DNA from: Kalaharituber pfeilii
Lineage: Eukaryota; Ascomycota; Pezizomycetes; Pezizales; Pezizaceae
NCBI GenBank assembly: GCA_015179045.1
Contig: WHUZ01000014.1
Location: forward strand, 992,001-1,056,000
DNA length: 64,000 nt
Direction: 5' to 3'
Shown here piece by piece: positions 1 to 12,125 of this stretch. The notes under the pieces are model-generated. The model was given only the letters and a program-made list of their open reading frames with translations. It did not search any database and had not been told where the DNA came from. Position 1 is the first letter of the stretch. Each line of letters begins with the position of its first letter. The position numbers were made by a program, and so were the translations under genes.

Positions 1-3000
1 TGACATGACCACTTTCATTGTCACTGGCTGTCATTACCTATTGAACCTCTGAAAATCGTATAATTGTGATACTGCTAGACCTCATTAGACCTCTCCGCTA
101 ATTTGTGACCAGTGGAACATCTCATTCGGGTGCTATGGTAGCATAGTTGTACAGTATGCTATAGGATTGTGAAGCTAGATTGAATGCCGGTCTTCAACTT
201 CTAGTATATATAAATTTTCTCCTTCAGCTTGCATAAACTCGCCCCTTTGCCGGTTTCGTCCTTTCGGGCAATTATTTGTGTTTCTCTTAGCTTTGTATCA
301 CCCACCTGATTCTTTCAGCTCCATGTGGCTCTATTACAAGACCACCGGATATCCTCTGCGATAACCGGCGTCATTGATGCTGTAAACTGGATCAGTCGCT
401 TCATTACAGGCTGAAACCGTAATTTTGAAGGCCATTGTAAGCGTGTATTGGGGCGCTTCGTGATTGATTCCTGTTCTGATCGGGGCTGGAGATCGGAGGT
501 TGCTAGGTGATCAAGAATTCTAGTGGATAAAGTGATAATCAGCTCCCAGAACTCTGAAATATCCCGAACTTATAAGGCAACAGATTCCCCCCGCTTTGAA
601 AACCTCTTCTCGACGCTGGGAGACCAGAACTCGACTCAGCAATGCAATGCGGAACAGATTAACTCAAAATCCCACAATAACTCCCGAGCCAGCCAATATT
701 ATTCGACCCGGCATTACAAGATTGGAGAAAACTTCCAATGTAATATGTTTACGGGTACAGGATCGGTTCAGATGTAGAGGATTGACAATCTTCGTCAGCC
801 TGGTATATGCTCATGTTTGATCCATCTGGGTAGATACAATTAGACGCTACGTCGAATCAAGCAATTTTCGTTTCGCATTTTATTTAAGTGGGCCAATAAA
901 GCCTGCAACGGAAGCATCCAACTGTTAAGCGAGCGAGATATACAATGTAGCGAATACGATATCACTAGCGTCACCTACGTGGTCAGATTTGGAATTACAG
1001 TTGGATCTGAAGTGAGATACATAAAGCCTTGTTAGCTGTCGTAATATTGTCTGAGAGAAACTGTAGCGGGCCGGGATTGCGACAGGCATCAATTATAGGC
1101 TGGTGAACTTTGGTTAAATCCTTGGCGCTGGTCGATGAGGGTAGATTATGAGGCGCAGGAGCCTGTAGAGACCGGGAATTTAAGGTAGGGGTAGGGAGAT
1201 TTCCAAGGGCACCCAGCGGAAGAACTAAGCCAGAAATGTCAGGGAGGTTAAACTAGGGTAAAAGGGCACTGGAGTATCAATTGGAGGTCTGCAACTGAAT
1301 TACTGGTAGTTACTTGCAACATTAATAGCGAAACGTTGTAGGAGAAGATTCACAAAAAGGTACTTGAGATGGCGCAGAAGTTTATTGGTCTCAAGCATGC
1401 ATTTTTCAAGGTCCGAGGTACGGTGATGCCAGTTTCGAACCGGTAGTGCCAAGGGCTACCTAGTGGTTGTCACAAGATGTGTGTCAAGGCTGAAGGAGAT
1501 ATGCCGGCACTACTCACAGAAGTTGGTGCGCATCCGGATGCTAAACAACAATCTCGAAGCTCAGAGTACTCAGGGGTGGCAATTGGAGTTGGTTTTGCAT
1601 AGTTCAGCAGCAATATATGTCCACATGCTGCTCGAGGTTCTCTTGCATGCGTAAGAACGAAACGATTTGAGTACTAATATTGAGACCCCACTTACGGTCG
1701 CTATGGAAACATAGGGCATGGTTATAGATTGAGTGATTATGTCTCAGACCATTCCCAGCTTTTTCGCCTTTTTCTGCGCACCGAACTTTGGTTGAAAGAC
1801 TGCATAACCTTGCGGCGAATGACCAACAATTACATTATGTTTTCAAGCATTTAAGTACTGTCTCAGTAACCTCGGCAGTGGACGTGAATCTACCCAGGCG
1901 TGGATGTATGGATGCAAATAAGCTCCTCTGCTCCGAATATGCAACTGTGTACAGTAACTGATTCGTAGCTGAACTTGTTTCCTTTCGAGCGTTTGGTTGT
2001 TTGGATTTCTCGCATGAAATCCCCGAATCCCTAGCACATTTTTGTAATCCCGGAAATTTTACTTCTTGAACTACAATTTCGGGAGTTTTTCTATTGATCA
2101 TGACATCCTTGTCATCGGAAACCTTCTTAGTTCGCTTGACGTAATCAAGTAAATGTTTACCCTGCTAAGATTCTACGGCCGACGTCCCACTTAATGGTGA
2201 TCCTCAGCCCTTCGCGACGACTAGCACGTACGTACTAATATAATGGTTACATACTGTATGAATGTGAATTCTGACCATATGACCATAAATTGTAAATGCA
2301 AGTGGCCTGGGTGTCCATGCTTGTTCTTGTACCCGGACTCTGTGCTTGCCAAAGCGCGGCTCTACCAATTGAGCTCATAGTGAAAGAGATACAGAGGCCC
2401 TGCAGAGAAGTCAGGGTCGCGAGGAAACGAGAGTCTGGTCGTAAGTTTGGCAGTTTCTTTCTGGCCCTTGTAGGTAGCCACTTCATATCTTTCGCTCTGG
2501 GCGACACAAAATGCTGCAGTATGCGTGCAGGATGTCACCTAGGCTGCCTCTCCCCACTGTGCAACGAAATTAGCCAATGCCAGTATCGTGCAGAGTCGAG
2601 TGCATAATCGATTGTTAGAGTCACAGCTCTGAATGCTAATCTGCTATCTATAAAGACCAAGCCTATCAGATCAATGTAGTTTCAGAATTGATTTCATAAA
2701 TACCAGGTAGATATTACTGAACTATTGGTGAACACTTATTAAAAAGAAATATTTTAACCATCGCCAATTGATCGGACCGGCTGTTCAGGATTACCTAATG
2801 CTATAGCTCTTCTGAGGTTGATAATTAAAACTTGAGTAGGTACACGCTGCACTAAGTTGCCTGCAGCTACGTGTTGCGGTACCTACTTACTGCTTCCTCT
2901 CCGCGCATCTCTATGCTGATGGGACAGGTCAATCAGCCATGGACCCAAACAAGGGTTTTGGGGATCGGGGTACGTTGAGGAATCGTTGCAACGAGATTAG

Positions 3001-4399
3001 GAGATCGTAATAGTTTCCTCAATGGGTTCAACCATGGCACTTGGAATTTTGATTGTTGTGTGACAGCGACTTCGTGGTCAATGCTGTACGTATATCGTAT
3101 GAAAATGCGGCACTCCTCAGCAATTAAACTCTCACGCAACGTCAATATTTGCTGGCGTCTGCATTCGTGTGCTGGCCTGGCGCCAGCGAATAGGCTCAGA
3201 ACAGATTGGTACTGTAAACCGTGATTTGAAGGAGGCAGGGCAGGCTTTCAGCACCTGGAGGGCTTATCGCTCTCGTTTCAGGGGATGCTGACATTTGGAC
3301 TTTCTGTCGAGAGATATACGTGGTGCACGTATATGGGGTGCGCAGCCACTTGGGATTTATGTCTTTCGGCTCTCGTTCTCAGCCTTGCTGCTCATCAATA
3401 ATGCTAACATGTTCGAAGTGGAAGAAAGGCCCGCCGTTGAGTAGTATTACGTCAAGTAAGGAATTGATATGTGAGGCTTAGGCTATAAGTTCGATTACTG
3501 GCTGAGGATGCACTTTCCTTTAACGATAGATGTTTCGCTGCAGTTCAATACAAGGCTGCAGCTGTTATCATATAAGGTTGACATCGTTTGGCTGAACCTT
3601 GACTAGCAGTAGGAAGGCAACCGCGAGGTAAACCGGTGTAATTCTAGGGGTACTGCGGCTGGCGTACAGAACAAACTTCGTCGCCTTTCCTACATCTACT
3701 ACTACGCATGTGACTGTGCGATCACAATTCATTGCTAAATTTAGCAAATAAAAGCACACAGCGATAGAAGGTCCCAGATTTTTATGGGCGCCAATGCTGT
3801 GCTTAGAGATATATTCCTATGCATGTATTTTACATATGCACCCAGTCCCTGGATATTTAACATGAACAGTGCAAGTACTCTACACTCTACAGAATTGCAT
3901 TGACATTTGATGAATGTTTGATTAGTTTTGTACTCGTAAGCCTAGCTAATCTGCAAAGGGGTTTGGAGTATGCGGTGTGGGATAATGAGAGAAATTGCCG
4001 GCGGGGAGCTTGGTCATTTCTTGGCTTACGGTCAAGGTCTGGCTTAGTCATCCGCCGGTGATATATAGGCGTAGGTGTGGATGTAGTGGGAGATGTTCAA
4101 GCAGCGTGTTTTCTTTTCTTCTTTCTGCGGAATTACTTGCTATGCATTGCCTATACTACATGACATGAAATTGATTGCTTTTGCCTACCTTATTGCTTAG
4201 CTATCAGCAGCCGCCAAGTCTCAGATCCGGTCCTTTCGTACATGCAGACGTAGTATCATCGTATACTTTCTGCCTGTTCACAGCGGGGGAACTAGAATTG
4301 GGTGGAGCTGTCATGTAGGTGAATATAGGACGTTCAAGGTACATTGCTCATCTTGCGGACTGAAAAATAAAGTTCCTTAAGCCGTACGGCCATCTGGAA
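1..4399. other. Long stretch without a supported gene
   Basis: I see no convincing gene here. The open frames are short, lack recognisable domains and have no clear splice structure. The longest of note is 2296-2607 (plus, 103 aa), which starts with a hydrophobic stretch and has several cysteines, but it lies over a tRNA-like motif on the other strand (about 2334-2400) and I do not call it. Base composition is mixed and AT-leaning, as expected of decayed intergenic DNA. Confidence 0.5.
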
Positions 4400-4412
4400 A
4401 GGACCAGGGATT

Positions 4413-4467
4413 TTTTTTTTTTTTTTTTTTATATCATTACTCGCATGCCGCCCTATGGGCTATGGCG
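4413..4467 (-). mobile_element. Family A ultra-short retroposon
   Basis: On the minus strand the element reads CGCCATAGCCC, a hairpin loop, GGGCGGCATGCGAG, TAATGATAT, then about 18-20 A. It is flanked by the 13-bp direct repeat AGGACCAGGGATT (4400-4412 and 4468-4480). The whole insertion is only about 55 bp. The tail and target duplication indicate target-primed reverse transcription. The same sequence ends the longer LINE derivatives elsewhere in the window. Confidence 0.88.
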
Positions 4468-4480
4468 AGGACCAGGGATT

Positions 4481-6930
4481 GCATTAGAGGCACTACCTGC
4501 ACTGCAGTTCGAACCAGGCTTGCTACGCTTTATTCCGAGGTTCTTCCTTGCCATAGACTGGTAAGTCTGCATGCCGGTAGCCTGCTTGGCCCTAAGAAAA
4601 GGGGGTTGAGTTTGATACCATGATAGAATACTTTCATGGCTGATGCATAGTTGCCTTGTCCCTGGGCTGAAGAATAATCATTACTAGGTTTTTGTAGTTG
4701 ATCATTCTTTCTTCAATGGCGAATTGAGCTTACGGTTCACACTTTTATGAGTTGTACAGTAATGAAATGCAAGTTTATCGTCTGCACCCAAATCTTATCT
4801 GCAAAGTATAGTATTGTCTAGAACATTGAATTGTCATTATTGATATATTTGTTGACAATCTCACCGTTCCATTCATCAACAAAAATTTATGCTGATTAGC
4901 TGTACAATACGTAGCTCTACTATGATCTTAATCGCCCGAGAACCTTTTGAACTTACTGACAAGTTAAGACGAACAGTTAGCGTGCATAATTGGCTCTGGT
5001 TTTGGTGATCGGGAAATATGGTTACGATCGTTAGGAACAGAGCCCCCGGCATGTCTCACAGCAGATTTTCAGCATTCAATGACAAAAGAATGCACGTCAT
5101 GCAACATCATCAAAGATGCTTCGCAAAAATTTTCCCAACAGCCATTTCTGATGCCCTCGTCGAGATGAAGAAGTTTTCTGACGATAAATGTGCATGGAAG
5201 TTATATTATCCCACATCTAGAGGCACCTACTACCCTTCGTGCAAACCACACATCAGCTCAATTCCTGATCATCATCAGATGCATCTCAAGAAAACAGGGC
5301 ACAAACCTGCTAGTGTTACATCGAAGTAAACACTTAGGCATCACTAATTTCCTGACATATCATTCAGCGACAGCTGTTTACCTCAGATGTTCAGATTAAC
5401 TGCAGCTTATGGTAAGGTTGAGCACTACCTTCCCAGGGATGTGTTTGAGGAGTCGTAAAAGCGGTAGTAATTTTTTGTTTTGGGCAGGAGCAGGAAGGTT
5501 TGACGTACTTTTTGCAACGCTAATGTAACATAAGCTCGCCTTCTTCAGGGACGAAGGGCCCTGACGTGGGAGGAACTGAAGAGGTGGGCGGCATAGAGAG
5601 GGTGGGCAGAATCAAGGAGTTTGCGGATGCAGTACCAGAGGCTCTGCTGTGCATACAAAGGGGCGCAGGAGGCTGATAAGAGGTGATGGCAGGGGGGGGG
5701 GGGGGTATACTTGTGCGTAATCTCTGTTAGCTTGCATCGTCAGGGCCCACCATGGTTGCACATGAATAAAATGAAATAATAAAATATATTAAAATATATT
5801 CTAAATAAAAAAATAAAAAAAAAGTTTCGCTTTTATGACTTTGTCATCGATGCGAACTAGGTATCTCCTGCAATCAAGTACGAATTTACCTCCGATCATT
5901 GGTAGTATTCCAAGGGGACGACGCTAGTCGTATGCATGTCCACACGCGCAACGGCGATCAAAATGCTTTTGACGCCCGCAGTTCAGGCTTGCAAGTTCAT
6001 CTGTAGTTCCGCTGGCTGGATTTAACCTTGAACCAGATCACTGTTGCTAATGGGGTTCATGCTGCCACAGTGCGTAGCCTCCATAAGCTCGGGGCGCTGG
6101 CTGCTGGACGATTGGATGTTCATATCTATTCGATACTGTGCAAACACTCACCCGCAAGGTTCTAGAACAACTTGCTCTTGGTTTACATGTCATGGCCACC
6201 TTACTAGCTGGATAGCCATAGGAGACTGCTGTATTGCACGATGACGTTCTAGCCCACAGGTGGCGCTCTCGTAGCCTTCTGCTCATACAAGCTCCCACTG
6301 GCACAAGCTCTCACAGTATGTAGATACGGGGCTATGCACTGATTAATGGAACTTCACTTGTCCCTCACCAGAGCTCCTAAGAGGAAGAAGATATCGGCCC
6401 CTTGTTAGCTACTGTCCGCTTACAAGGCAAGCTCTACAATATTCTGACTGTGGCAGGCGCATATATAGCTCCCACTTAATTCGGGATCCTTCCACAACCA
6501 GCGAGGCGCCTGCCACTACGAACACTTTCCCCGGCTCAGTGAGAATTCTGCTTTAGGTATTAGATATTCTCCCTTACATCTTGATCATCTTGCAAAACAC
6601 CGTTAGATTCCCAATCAATCTCTCGCATGAACGACCGACGGCCCTGGACTGGTCATCTTTTCCTCCCTCGCGGATACTTCTCATTCTTCGATTGCAGCAC
6701 TGCTGTTGAGTTGTTTGGTTGCTTTCACATTTTCAGTCCATCTATCAAGCCCTGCTGCTGCAGCTAGCTTAAATCCCAACTAGTAATACCTCGAGATCTT
6801 CAATAACCAGCTTTGAGAAAAAAAAAGCACTAGTAGCCGTCGATAGCTTTCGTAAGATAATATCGTGGCTGCATTTGCAATCGAACAGCCGCACTCCATC
6901 CCAAATTATACTATCGCCAGCCCTGGTGAA
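4481..6930. other. Gene-poor stretch with simple sequence
   Basis: No supported gene. It contains a run of 14 G at 5692-5705 and an A/T-rich low-complexity tract at about 5760-5822. From about 6590 to 6760 the plus strand is pyrimidine-rich and could be the promoter or leader of the small ORF at 6931, but no clear TATA box is seen. An open frame at 5018-5329 (103 aa) has no recognisable feature and is not called. Confidence 0.5.
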
Positions 6931-7275
6931 ATGTCTCTGCATCCTACACGCGATTCTCCGAAGCTGGTGGATAAAGCAACGCAAACTCAAGGACACGCCC
7001 GTCAAACGCAGTCACACCTACATTGCGCACAGACTCGGATCAGCCCCATGCTATCACAGTTCCTCAACCAGACTATCGACAAGGATCCAGTTAATCACGT
7101 CATGGTGGGGAGGAACATACAACGATCCACCGCTCCGCTTCGCGATCTACGTCCAGCGCCACCGTCGATACCAGAGGAGCCCCTGATGCTTAGGCGGTAT
7201 CTTGAGGAAAAGGATGCCGATGCACCGATGTCTGCTCGGCTAAACGCCCTCGCACCGTTTTTGCCACAGCTATGA
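6931..7275 (+). CDS. Possible small protein, 114 aa, function unknown
   Basis: The frame starts at an ATG with A at -3 and runs 114 codons to TGA. The same frame is open further upstream to 6865. The product is hydrophilic, with a Gln/His/Thr-rich first half and a Pro/Leu-rich end (ending PFLPQL). It has no signal peptide, membrane segment or known motif. Codon use is mixed and plausible for coding sequence, and a pyrimidine-rich region precedes it. I do not recognise the protein. It could be the last exon of a spliced gene or a chance frame. Confidence 0.35.
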   Translation: MSLHPTRDSPKLVDKATQTQGHARQTQSHLHCAQTRISPMLSQFLNQTIDKDPVNHVMVGRNIQRSTAPLRDLRPAPPSIPEEPLMLRRYLEEKDADAPMSARLNALAPFLPQL

Positions 7276-7540
7276 ACATCAACACAGTACCTCCACTAGG
7301 TCTCTCACACTTACGACAGGTCGAAATTAAGATACATATCACTTCATTCTGATGTGTCCTATCCACCCTCTTGAGTTTTCGATACCTATACTTAATGTTT
7401 TATCTTTCATATTTTTCAGATACCATGAAGTTAATTTCGTTGTTTTTCTTGTCAATCGCATTTTTTTAAGAATCTCCTCGAAGTTTATTTGGAAATCTGG
7501 TTGTGGAGTATAGAATCGGGCTAATGATCTATTAACGAGT

Positions 7541-7595
7541 CATGAGAAATGAGATATGAGAAATGAGACATGAGAAATGAGACATGAGACATGAG
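7541..7595. repeat. Short tandem repeat, 7-bp unit (ATGAGAA/ATGAGAC)
   Basis: About eight copies of a 7-bp unit alternate between ATGAGAA and ATGAGAC, giving an effective 14-bp period. It lies in non-coding sequence. Confidence 0.85.
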
Positions 7596-8232
7596 TTACT
7601 AATAATGAAATGCATGGCACCTGGAGTTGTTTTTGATCGGCAAGACCCAGGGTTGAATTTTCCGATCATGAGCAGGGAAACGTGCTTAGTGTTTTTTCTT
7701 GGGTTTCCTTTTTTTGTTCTTTGCATTTTAGGATTTGACGCCGGACGGTTCTGATGACGAGATTTCAGATCTTGTTTTATTTTATTCCTTGTTCCATTAC
7801 TATATACTTTACGCCCTCACCTCACTCCCCTCGCACTTTTCCGCTCTCTCCCTTTCAATAACCTTCTTTTTCTTTTTTTTTTCTCTGTCTGCTACTTACA
7901 TTTGTATTCTTATTTTTTTCCATCCGTGACGTTTTTCATCACATTACTGAAGGCAAAACTGGGTTGGGAACGCGATTGCATGGGGATGTTGTGGCATGCA
8001 TGGAAACAAAGGGTGGGGAAATATGTGCTTGATGTGGAATCGGGGGATACACTTGGAAATGTGAGGTTGCAAGACCGAACACGAGCATAATCATAGGCAA
8101 AGAAAGGTTGGATTTAGACTATGGAAGAAAGGCAGTGAGGAACAACAGAGGAGGAAGAAATAACAGGTGGCTGGTATATGGCGAGAAAGGCTAGACAGTG
8201 GGTTAAATGTCGCCTTTTTACTAGGAGCGGGT

Positions 8233-8235
8233 TTC

Positions 8236-8278
<43 letters not shown>

Positions 8279-8280
8279 TC
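8233..8280. repeat. (TTTC)n microsatellite
   Basis: About twelve uninterrupted TTTC units. On the opposite strand this gives a Lys/Glu/Arg repeat in a spurious frame. It is a simple polymorphic repeat in non-coding DNA. Confidence 0.95.
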
Positions 8281-11200
8281 ATGTTTTTTCGACTTCATGA
8301 CGATTTTGTGTATACTGTCCCTGCAGCTAGATGCCCAACATTGGATCAGATTACTCTTGTTGTCACTTTGTTTCAGTACTGAAGACTGCTCCCACCTAAT
8401 AGTCGTTAGTCATTCAACTCGAGGCCCCTCTATCGCATTAGTAGAATAGAGAATAGTTTTCGAGGATCGCGGGAACTGCATCATGGTCGCTCCGGCTGTA
8501 GGTAGAGTGAAGGTAGCATTATTACGTTAGATAACTCTCCTAGAGTCGTCAGTGCTGAATGTCCGACCTGATGCCCATCAATGGAGACAAATTCAACGTT
8601 CCGCAATTAATTGTCGAACACTGAGAAATATATTGAGTCGAGGAACCAGAAAGCTATTCGTATAATTCAATTGCGACGCCAAATCTGAATCGTCCGACAA
8701 GTGATTGACTACTCTGTTATGCTTGGTTGAGAGGTTGATTATAGCGAAAGTGAGTTGTAACTGTAGTTGGATTCTTGTGCGGACTTATGACAGTGCCGTA
8801 TCCATGACGGTAGCATCCAGGTCTGCGGATCCTCCAAGTTTCATTGTCCCAAACACTTCAGCCCGGAAACCCCCTCTTACTCCAAATCAAAACAATTCCA
8901 TAATCACGGACCATCCCAACTAAATTCCTGCTTTCCCGCGCAAGACTCTTTCTCAACCTGTGATCACTGTTCCTCCTTTAAATGCCAGCATGAAACATTC
9001 CTTCAACCATCCACCTCCCAACCTCAACCCTAAACCCGACAAATATATATTAATACCTTCGTCTCCCAACAACCTTATCCTTATCGCAACAACCTTATCC
9101 TTATCCATCCTTCCCAGCACTTCCGTTCCACTAACCAGTCACCTGCGTTCATCCCAACTTTTGTTCCCACGTGCAACCCAAGCGAGCCTGCACAACGAAA
9201 TCAACCCGTCACCCGTCACCCCCGGATACCTGCATACTCGTTGTCACACGTTCGTCCCATATTTATCGACTTTAGGCACAGCAGACTTGCACCTACGAAC
9301 TTCCCAAAATTAGGTCGAACATTATCGCAATGTTGAGAGGCCGAACTGTCCACATGTGAACTTCAACATACTCCGAGGGAGACTGAAGGCACCCTTTATA
9401 TATTCCTCTTATTGTGGCTAATATTACTGCCGAGAAACTATCACCAGGGTTGCCAACGGGTAATTCCAAAATTGACAACGCAGCAAAGGTCGAATCCTCG
9501 CCACCAGAAACTACTAAAAAGACAAAAAAAAAGAAAAACTCAACGCACTGGGATAGACCATCCTCATGAGACCTGTTTACGCACATTGGGTGCGCGGCGC
9601 CTTAGTGGTCTGACTGTACGTGCTTGCGACAATTTGAGACAAATTGCGAACAGATGCAAAGGCACAGCAGCTAGCTACATCATAGAAAATGTCCATCAAT
9701 TTTTCTTTGCAGCACTTGACACCGCGCGTTAGTAACTCTACGGCCTAGCTCACCTCGAAGACTTCTAGCAACGTTGATTTAGGGTCCACGTCTGTAATTG
9801 CAGGATTCGACATTGGGCAACTCAAGGCGCAGTTATTATCTTAGCAAGTGAAATGATGACAATTCATGCAGTGGGGCTGAAAATCCGATCATATATGCGC
9901 GTTTGTCTGCGTGCGTTTGTGTCCCTTCTGGCTGGAATGCTCTCAAGACTTTCACGGTTAGTTTATCGCGCACACTACGTGGATTTACTTTTATGCAGAA
10001 CGGTTTAAACATGATGCTATTATTCCTCCGATTGCGTAAGTGAGCTTACAATCGAAAGCTGGTGATAGTCCTGCGGAGGCACAGAAGGACTACGTGTCGA
10101 CTTCCAAAATGCGCCTGTTGCCAAGTGGGGTTGCACTAGGCTTCCGTTGGCCAATTTCATATTGTGGCATGCAGACTGGGCAAGTATATGCGCATAGATA
10201 TGTTTCTGTCTGGTAGGTCATGCAAGATAGGGACCAATCTTTTGATGCATTGAAAGGAGGAGGTTCAGATATTTAGCTGCTTGGTCAAACAATTACCTAA
10301 TTTGACGCTATCTGCACCATAGACAGTGTGAAACCATTCAAATGTCATTTCTTTGAAGGTGGTGACGGAATCGACGGTGAGTTGTTTGTTTATCAATCCA
10401 TATAGAGTAGAGTGGGTTACAGTTCATATAACCTATATTGTTTTATATTGTATAGGTATTGAAAGTCATAGTTCTTGCCCAATAAGGCCGCTCAGCTGGG
10501 TATGGATTAATCGTCAGGTCGGTGAGAGACCATTCCACTCCCTGGGCCTCTTAGTGAGATTCAGCCAATCCAGCAACTCCTTTAGAAAGCAAAGTGCTGC
10601 GGTATTACTGTGAGACTAGGAACTGTTTCCTAATCGGGAAGCACCCATGATTCATCATGAGGCATCGCGAACTGCTGTTCTTTGCCACCGTTCAATGAAA
10701 TAGAGCGTTCAACGGGATGACTGACGTTATGCTGGCTGCATTGTGCCGTTTCACCAGAGTGAACCCTGGTTTTTTTTGTCTGTGCGGGCGAAAAGAACAG
10801 CAGTTTTAGAATTCCTCTTGCGTTCCCCGCAAAATTTTGTTCCAGATTCCCCTTGCCCCAGTGAATGGTCCATGACATAAGTCGATCACAGATTTGGACG
10901 GTCGTTGGGATAGGCGAGCAAGTAAAAAATATCGATACGCTGGAAAAACTACGATGGCTTATGCACGCAATAGGTAACCTGACGTGGGAGTGCAGGCGTC
11001 GAAGGGATGATACGCTGTAAGTAGCATTCGCAAGCGAGCTCCAGAAGATATCTAAATGTAGTATTTTACGAAAGCCTTGTGTTGGACGTCCCCTCAAAGG
11101 ATATAGGCTTTTCAACTAAGAAGCTCCACCACAGTTTCTCGTCCATATGCGTCCTATCACTCTATTTAGACCTTTCTTTCCGGTGAGCTACTCCACTTCG

Positions 11201-11422
11201 GTAGCCCTGGCTACTGAACTAGTACTCGTGTGCCGGAATCGGTATATAGCAAGCTTAAGCGGCAGTTCTGTTGCACCTGTGCACTGTGGCACGGCTACTG
11301 GGCCGAAACCCTCGATGCTCGAATGCAAGCATAACGCCTGGCATTGGACTACATGACGCCTTGCTGATTTCAATCCCCCAAAAAACCGCAATTAGCAGTA
11401 TCAATTATTTCCCCCCAACATT

Positions 11423-11453
11423 TTTTTTTTTTTTTTATCATTACTCGCGTGCC
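11423..11453 (-). mobile_element. Family A ultra-short retroposon, 5'-truncated
   Basis: An oligo(T) run and only the last 17 nt of family A (minus-strand sense GGCACGCGAGTAATGAT followed by A) are flanked by the 13-bp direct repeat TCCCCCCAACATT (11410-11422 and 11454-11466). The hairpin part is missing, so the insertion is a strongly 5'-truncated copy. Confidence 0.82.
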
Positions 11454-11751
11454 TCCCCCCAACATTAAATGCTCTCATAGGACTTTATCACTCTACAAAT
11501 TATAGTGTGCAGTACAGTAGAACTTACCCTCGAGGTTCTCTTAAGCAGATAGTACTTATAAGTATCTTTAGCAGGAAGAGAGTGGTAATCAAGTAGCCTT
11601 TACGGGCGAGAACTGAGCTCAAGTGTTGCCACACTACCTCTTAGCTTGTTTTTGTGTATCAATGCGCTGGGAAGGACTTGCTCAAGTTGGGGAGTTGGGC
11701 ATGATTTTGCCACTGATTCACAAGCTACACAATCTCCTGCTACAACCCTCC

Positions 11752-11795
11752 GATTGGCTCATTTGCAGGAGGTCTAAGTTCGAATTACCTGCGGC
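11752..11795 (+). other. tRNA-like internal promoter pair (A- and B-box-like)
   Basis: The sequence TGGCTCATTTG resembles an RNA polymerase III A box. About 20 nt downstream, AAGTTCGAATT resembles a B box. The spacing is short and no full cloverleaf forms, so this is not a tRNA gene. It may be a decayed tRNA-derived element or chance. Confidence 0.25.
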
Positions 11796-11894
11796 GCATT
11801 TTTACACCCAGGGTCAGTATAATATAAGATCCTTTAATAAGCAAAGTCTAACCCTGTAAAAATACAAAAAGAAACACACCAACCCCTACATCAA

Positions 11895-12110
11895 TCCCAC
11901 CATTTCCGGCCCAGCGTTATGCAACATATCGACCTCTCTCAAACTCACTCACCTCCCTAACCACTCCTCTTTAACCGGAAATGCAAACCAAACATGCAAC
12001 ACCCCTCATACGCTATCCCACCATCTCCAGCCAAGCAATATGCAGCATATTAACCTCCCTCCAACTCACCCGCATCTCCAAGCCCCCTCTTCTACTTAAA
12101 ACTTCAATCT
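11895..12110. repeat. Two imperfect ~120-bp direct repeats
   Basis: Two diverged, C-rich copies lie side by side just beyond the 3' end of the F-box gene. Both begin near CCCACCAT, pass through a segment like GCAACATAT/GCAGCATAT, and then CTCCCTCCAACTCACC. They may form part of the gene's 3' flank. No function is apparent. Confidence 0.6.
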
Positions 12111-12125
12111 GACATTCAATTTCCC

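Larger units (their letters stand above)
7276..11409. other. Gene-poor stretch with simple repeats
   Basis: No supported gene. It contains short tandem repeats (listed separately) and a pyrimidine-rich tract around 8880-9130. Open frames at 8960-9313, 9412-9732 and 10630-11115 lack domains and splice context. Around 9400-9570 a third plus frame gives a Lys- and Ser-rich peptide that looks mildly protein-like, but it has no start, partner exon or homology I can name. Confidence 0.45.

Noticed and set aside
2296..2607. 103-aa frame with a hydrophobic start and several cysteines, possible secreted protein
   Set aside because: It overlaps a tRNA-like motif on the other strand, has no recognisable domain, and the cysteine spacing does not match a known small secreted family.
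4490..4520. B-box-like GTTCGAACC sequence near a family A copy
   Set aside because: No A box at the right distance, and the target repeat shows that the element ends before it.
8960..9313. 117-aa plus-strand frame
   Set aside because: It begins at GTG, is built from pyrimidine-rich repeats (AACAACCTTATCC twice) and shows no domain.
10630..11115. 161-aa minus-strand frame
   Set aside because: It begins at TTG with a stop just upstream, has no domain and no matching splice partners.
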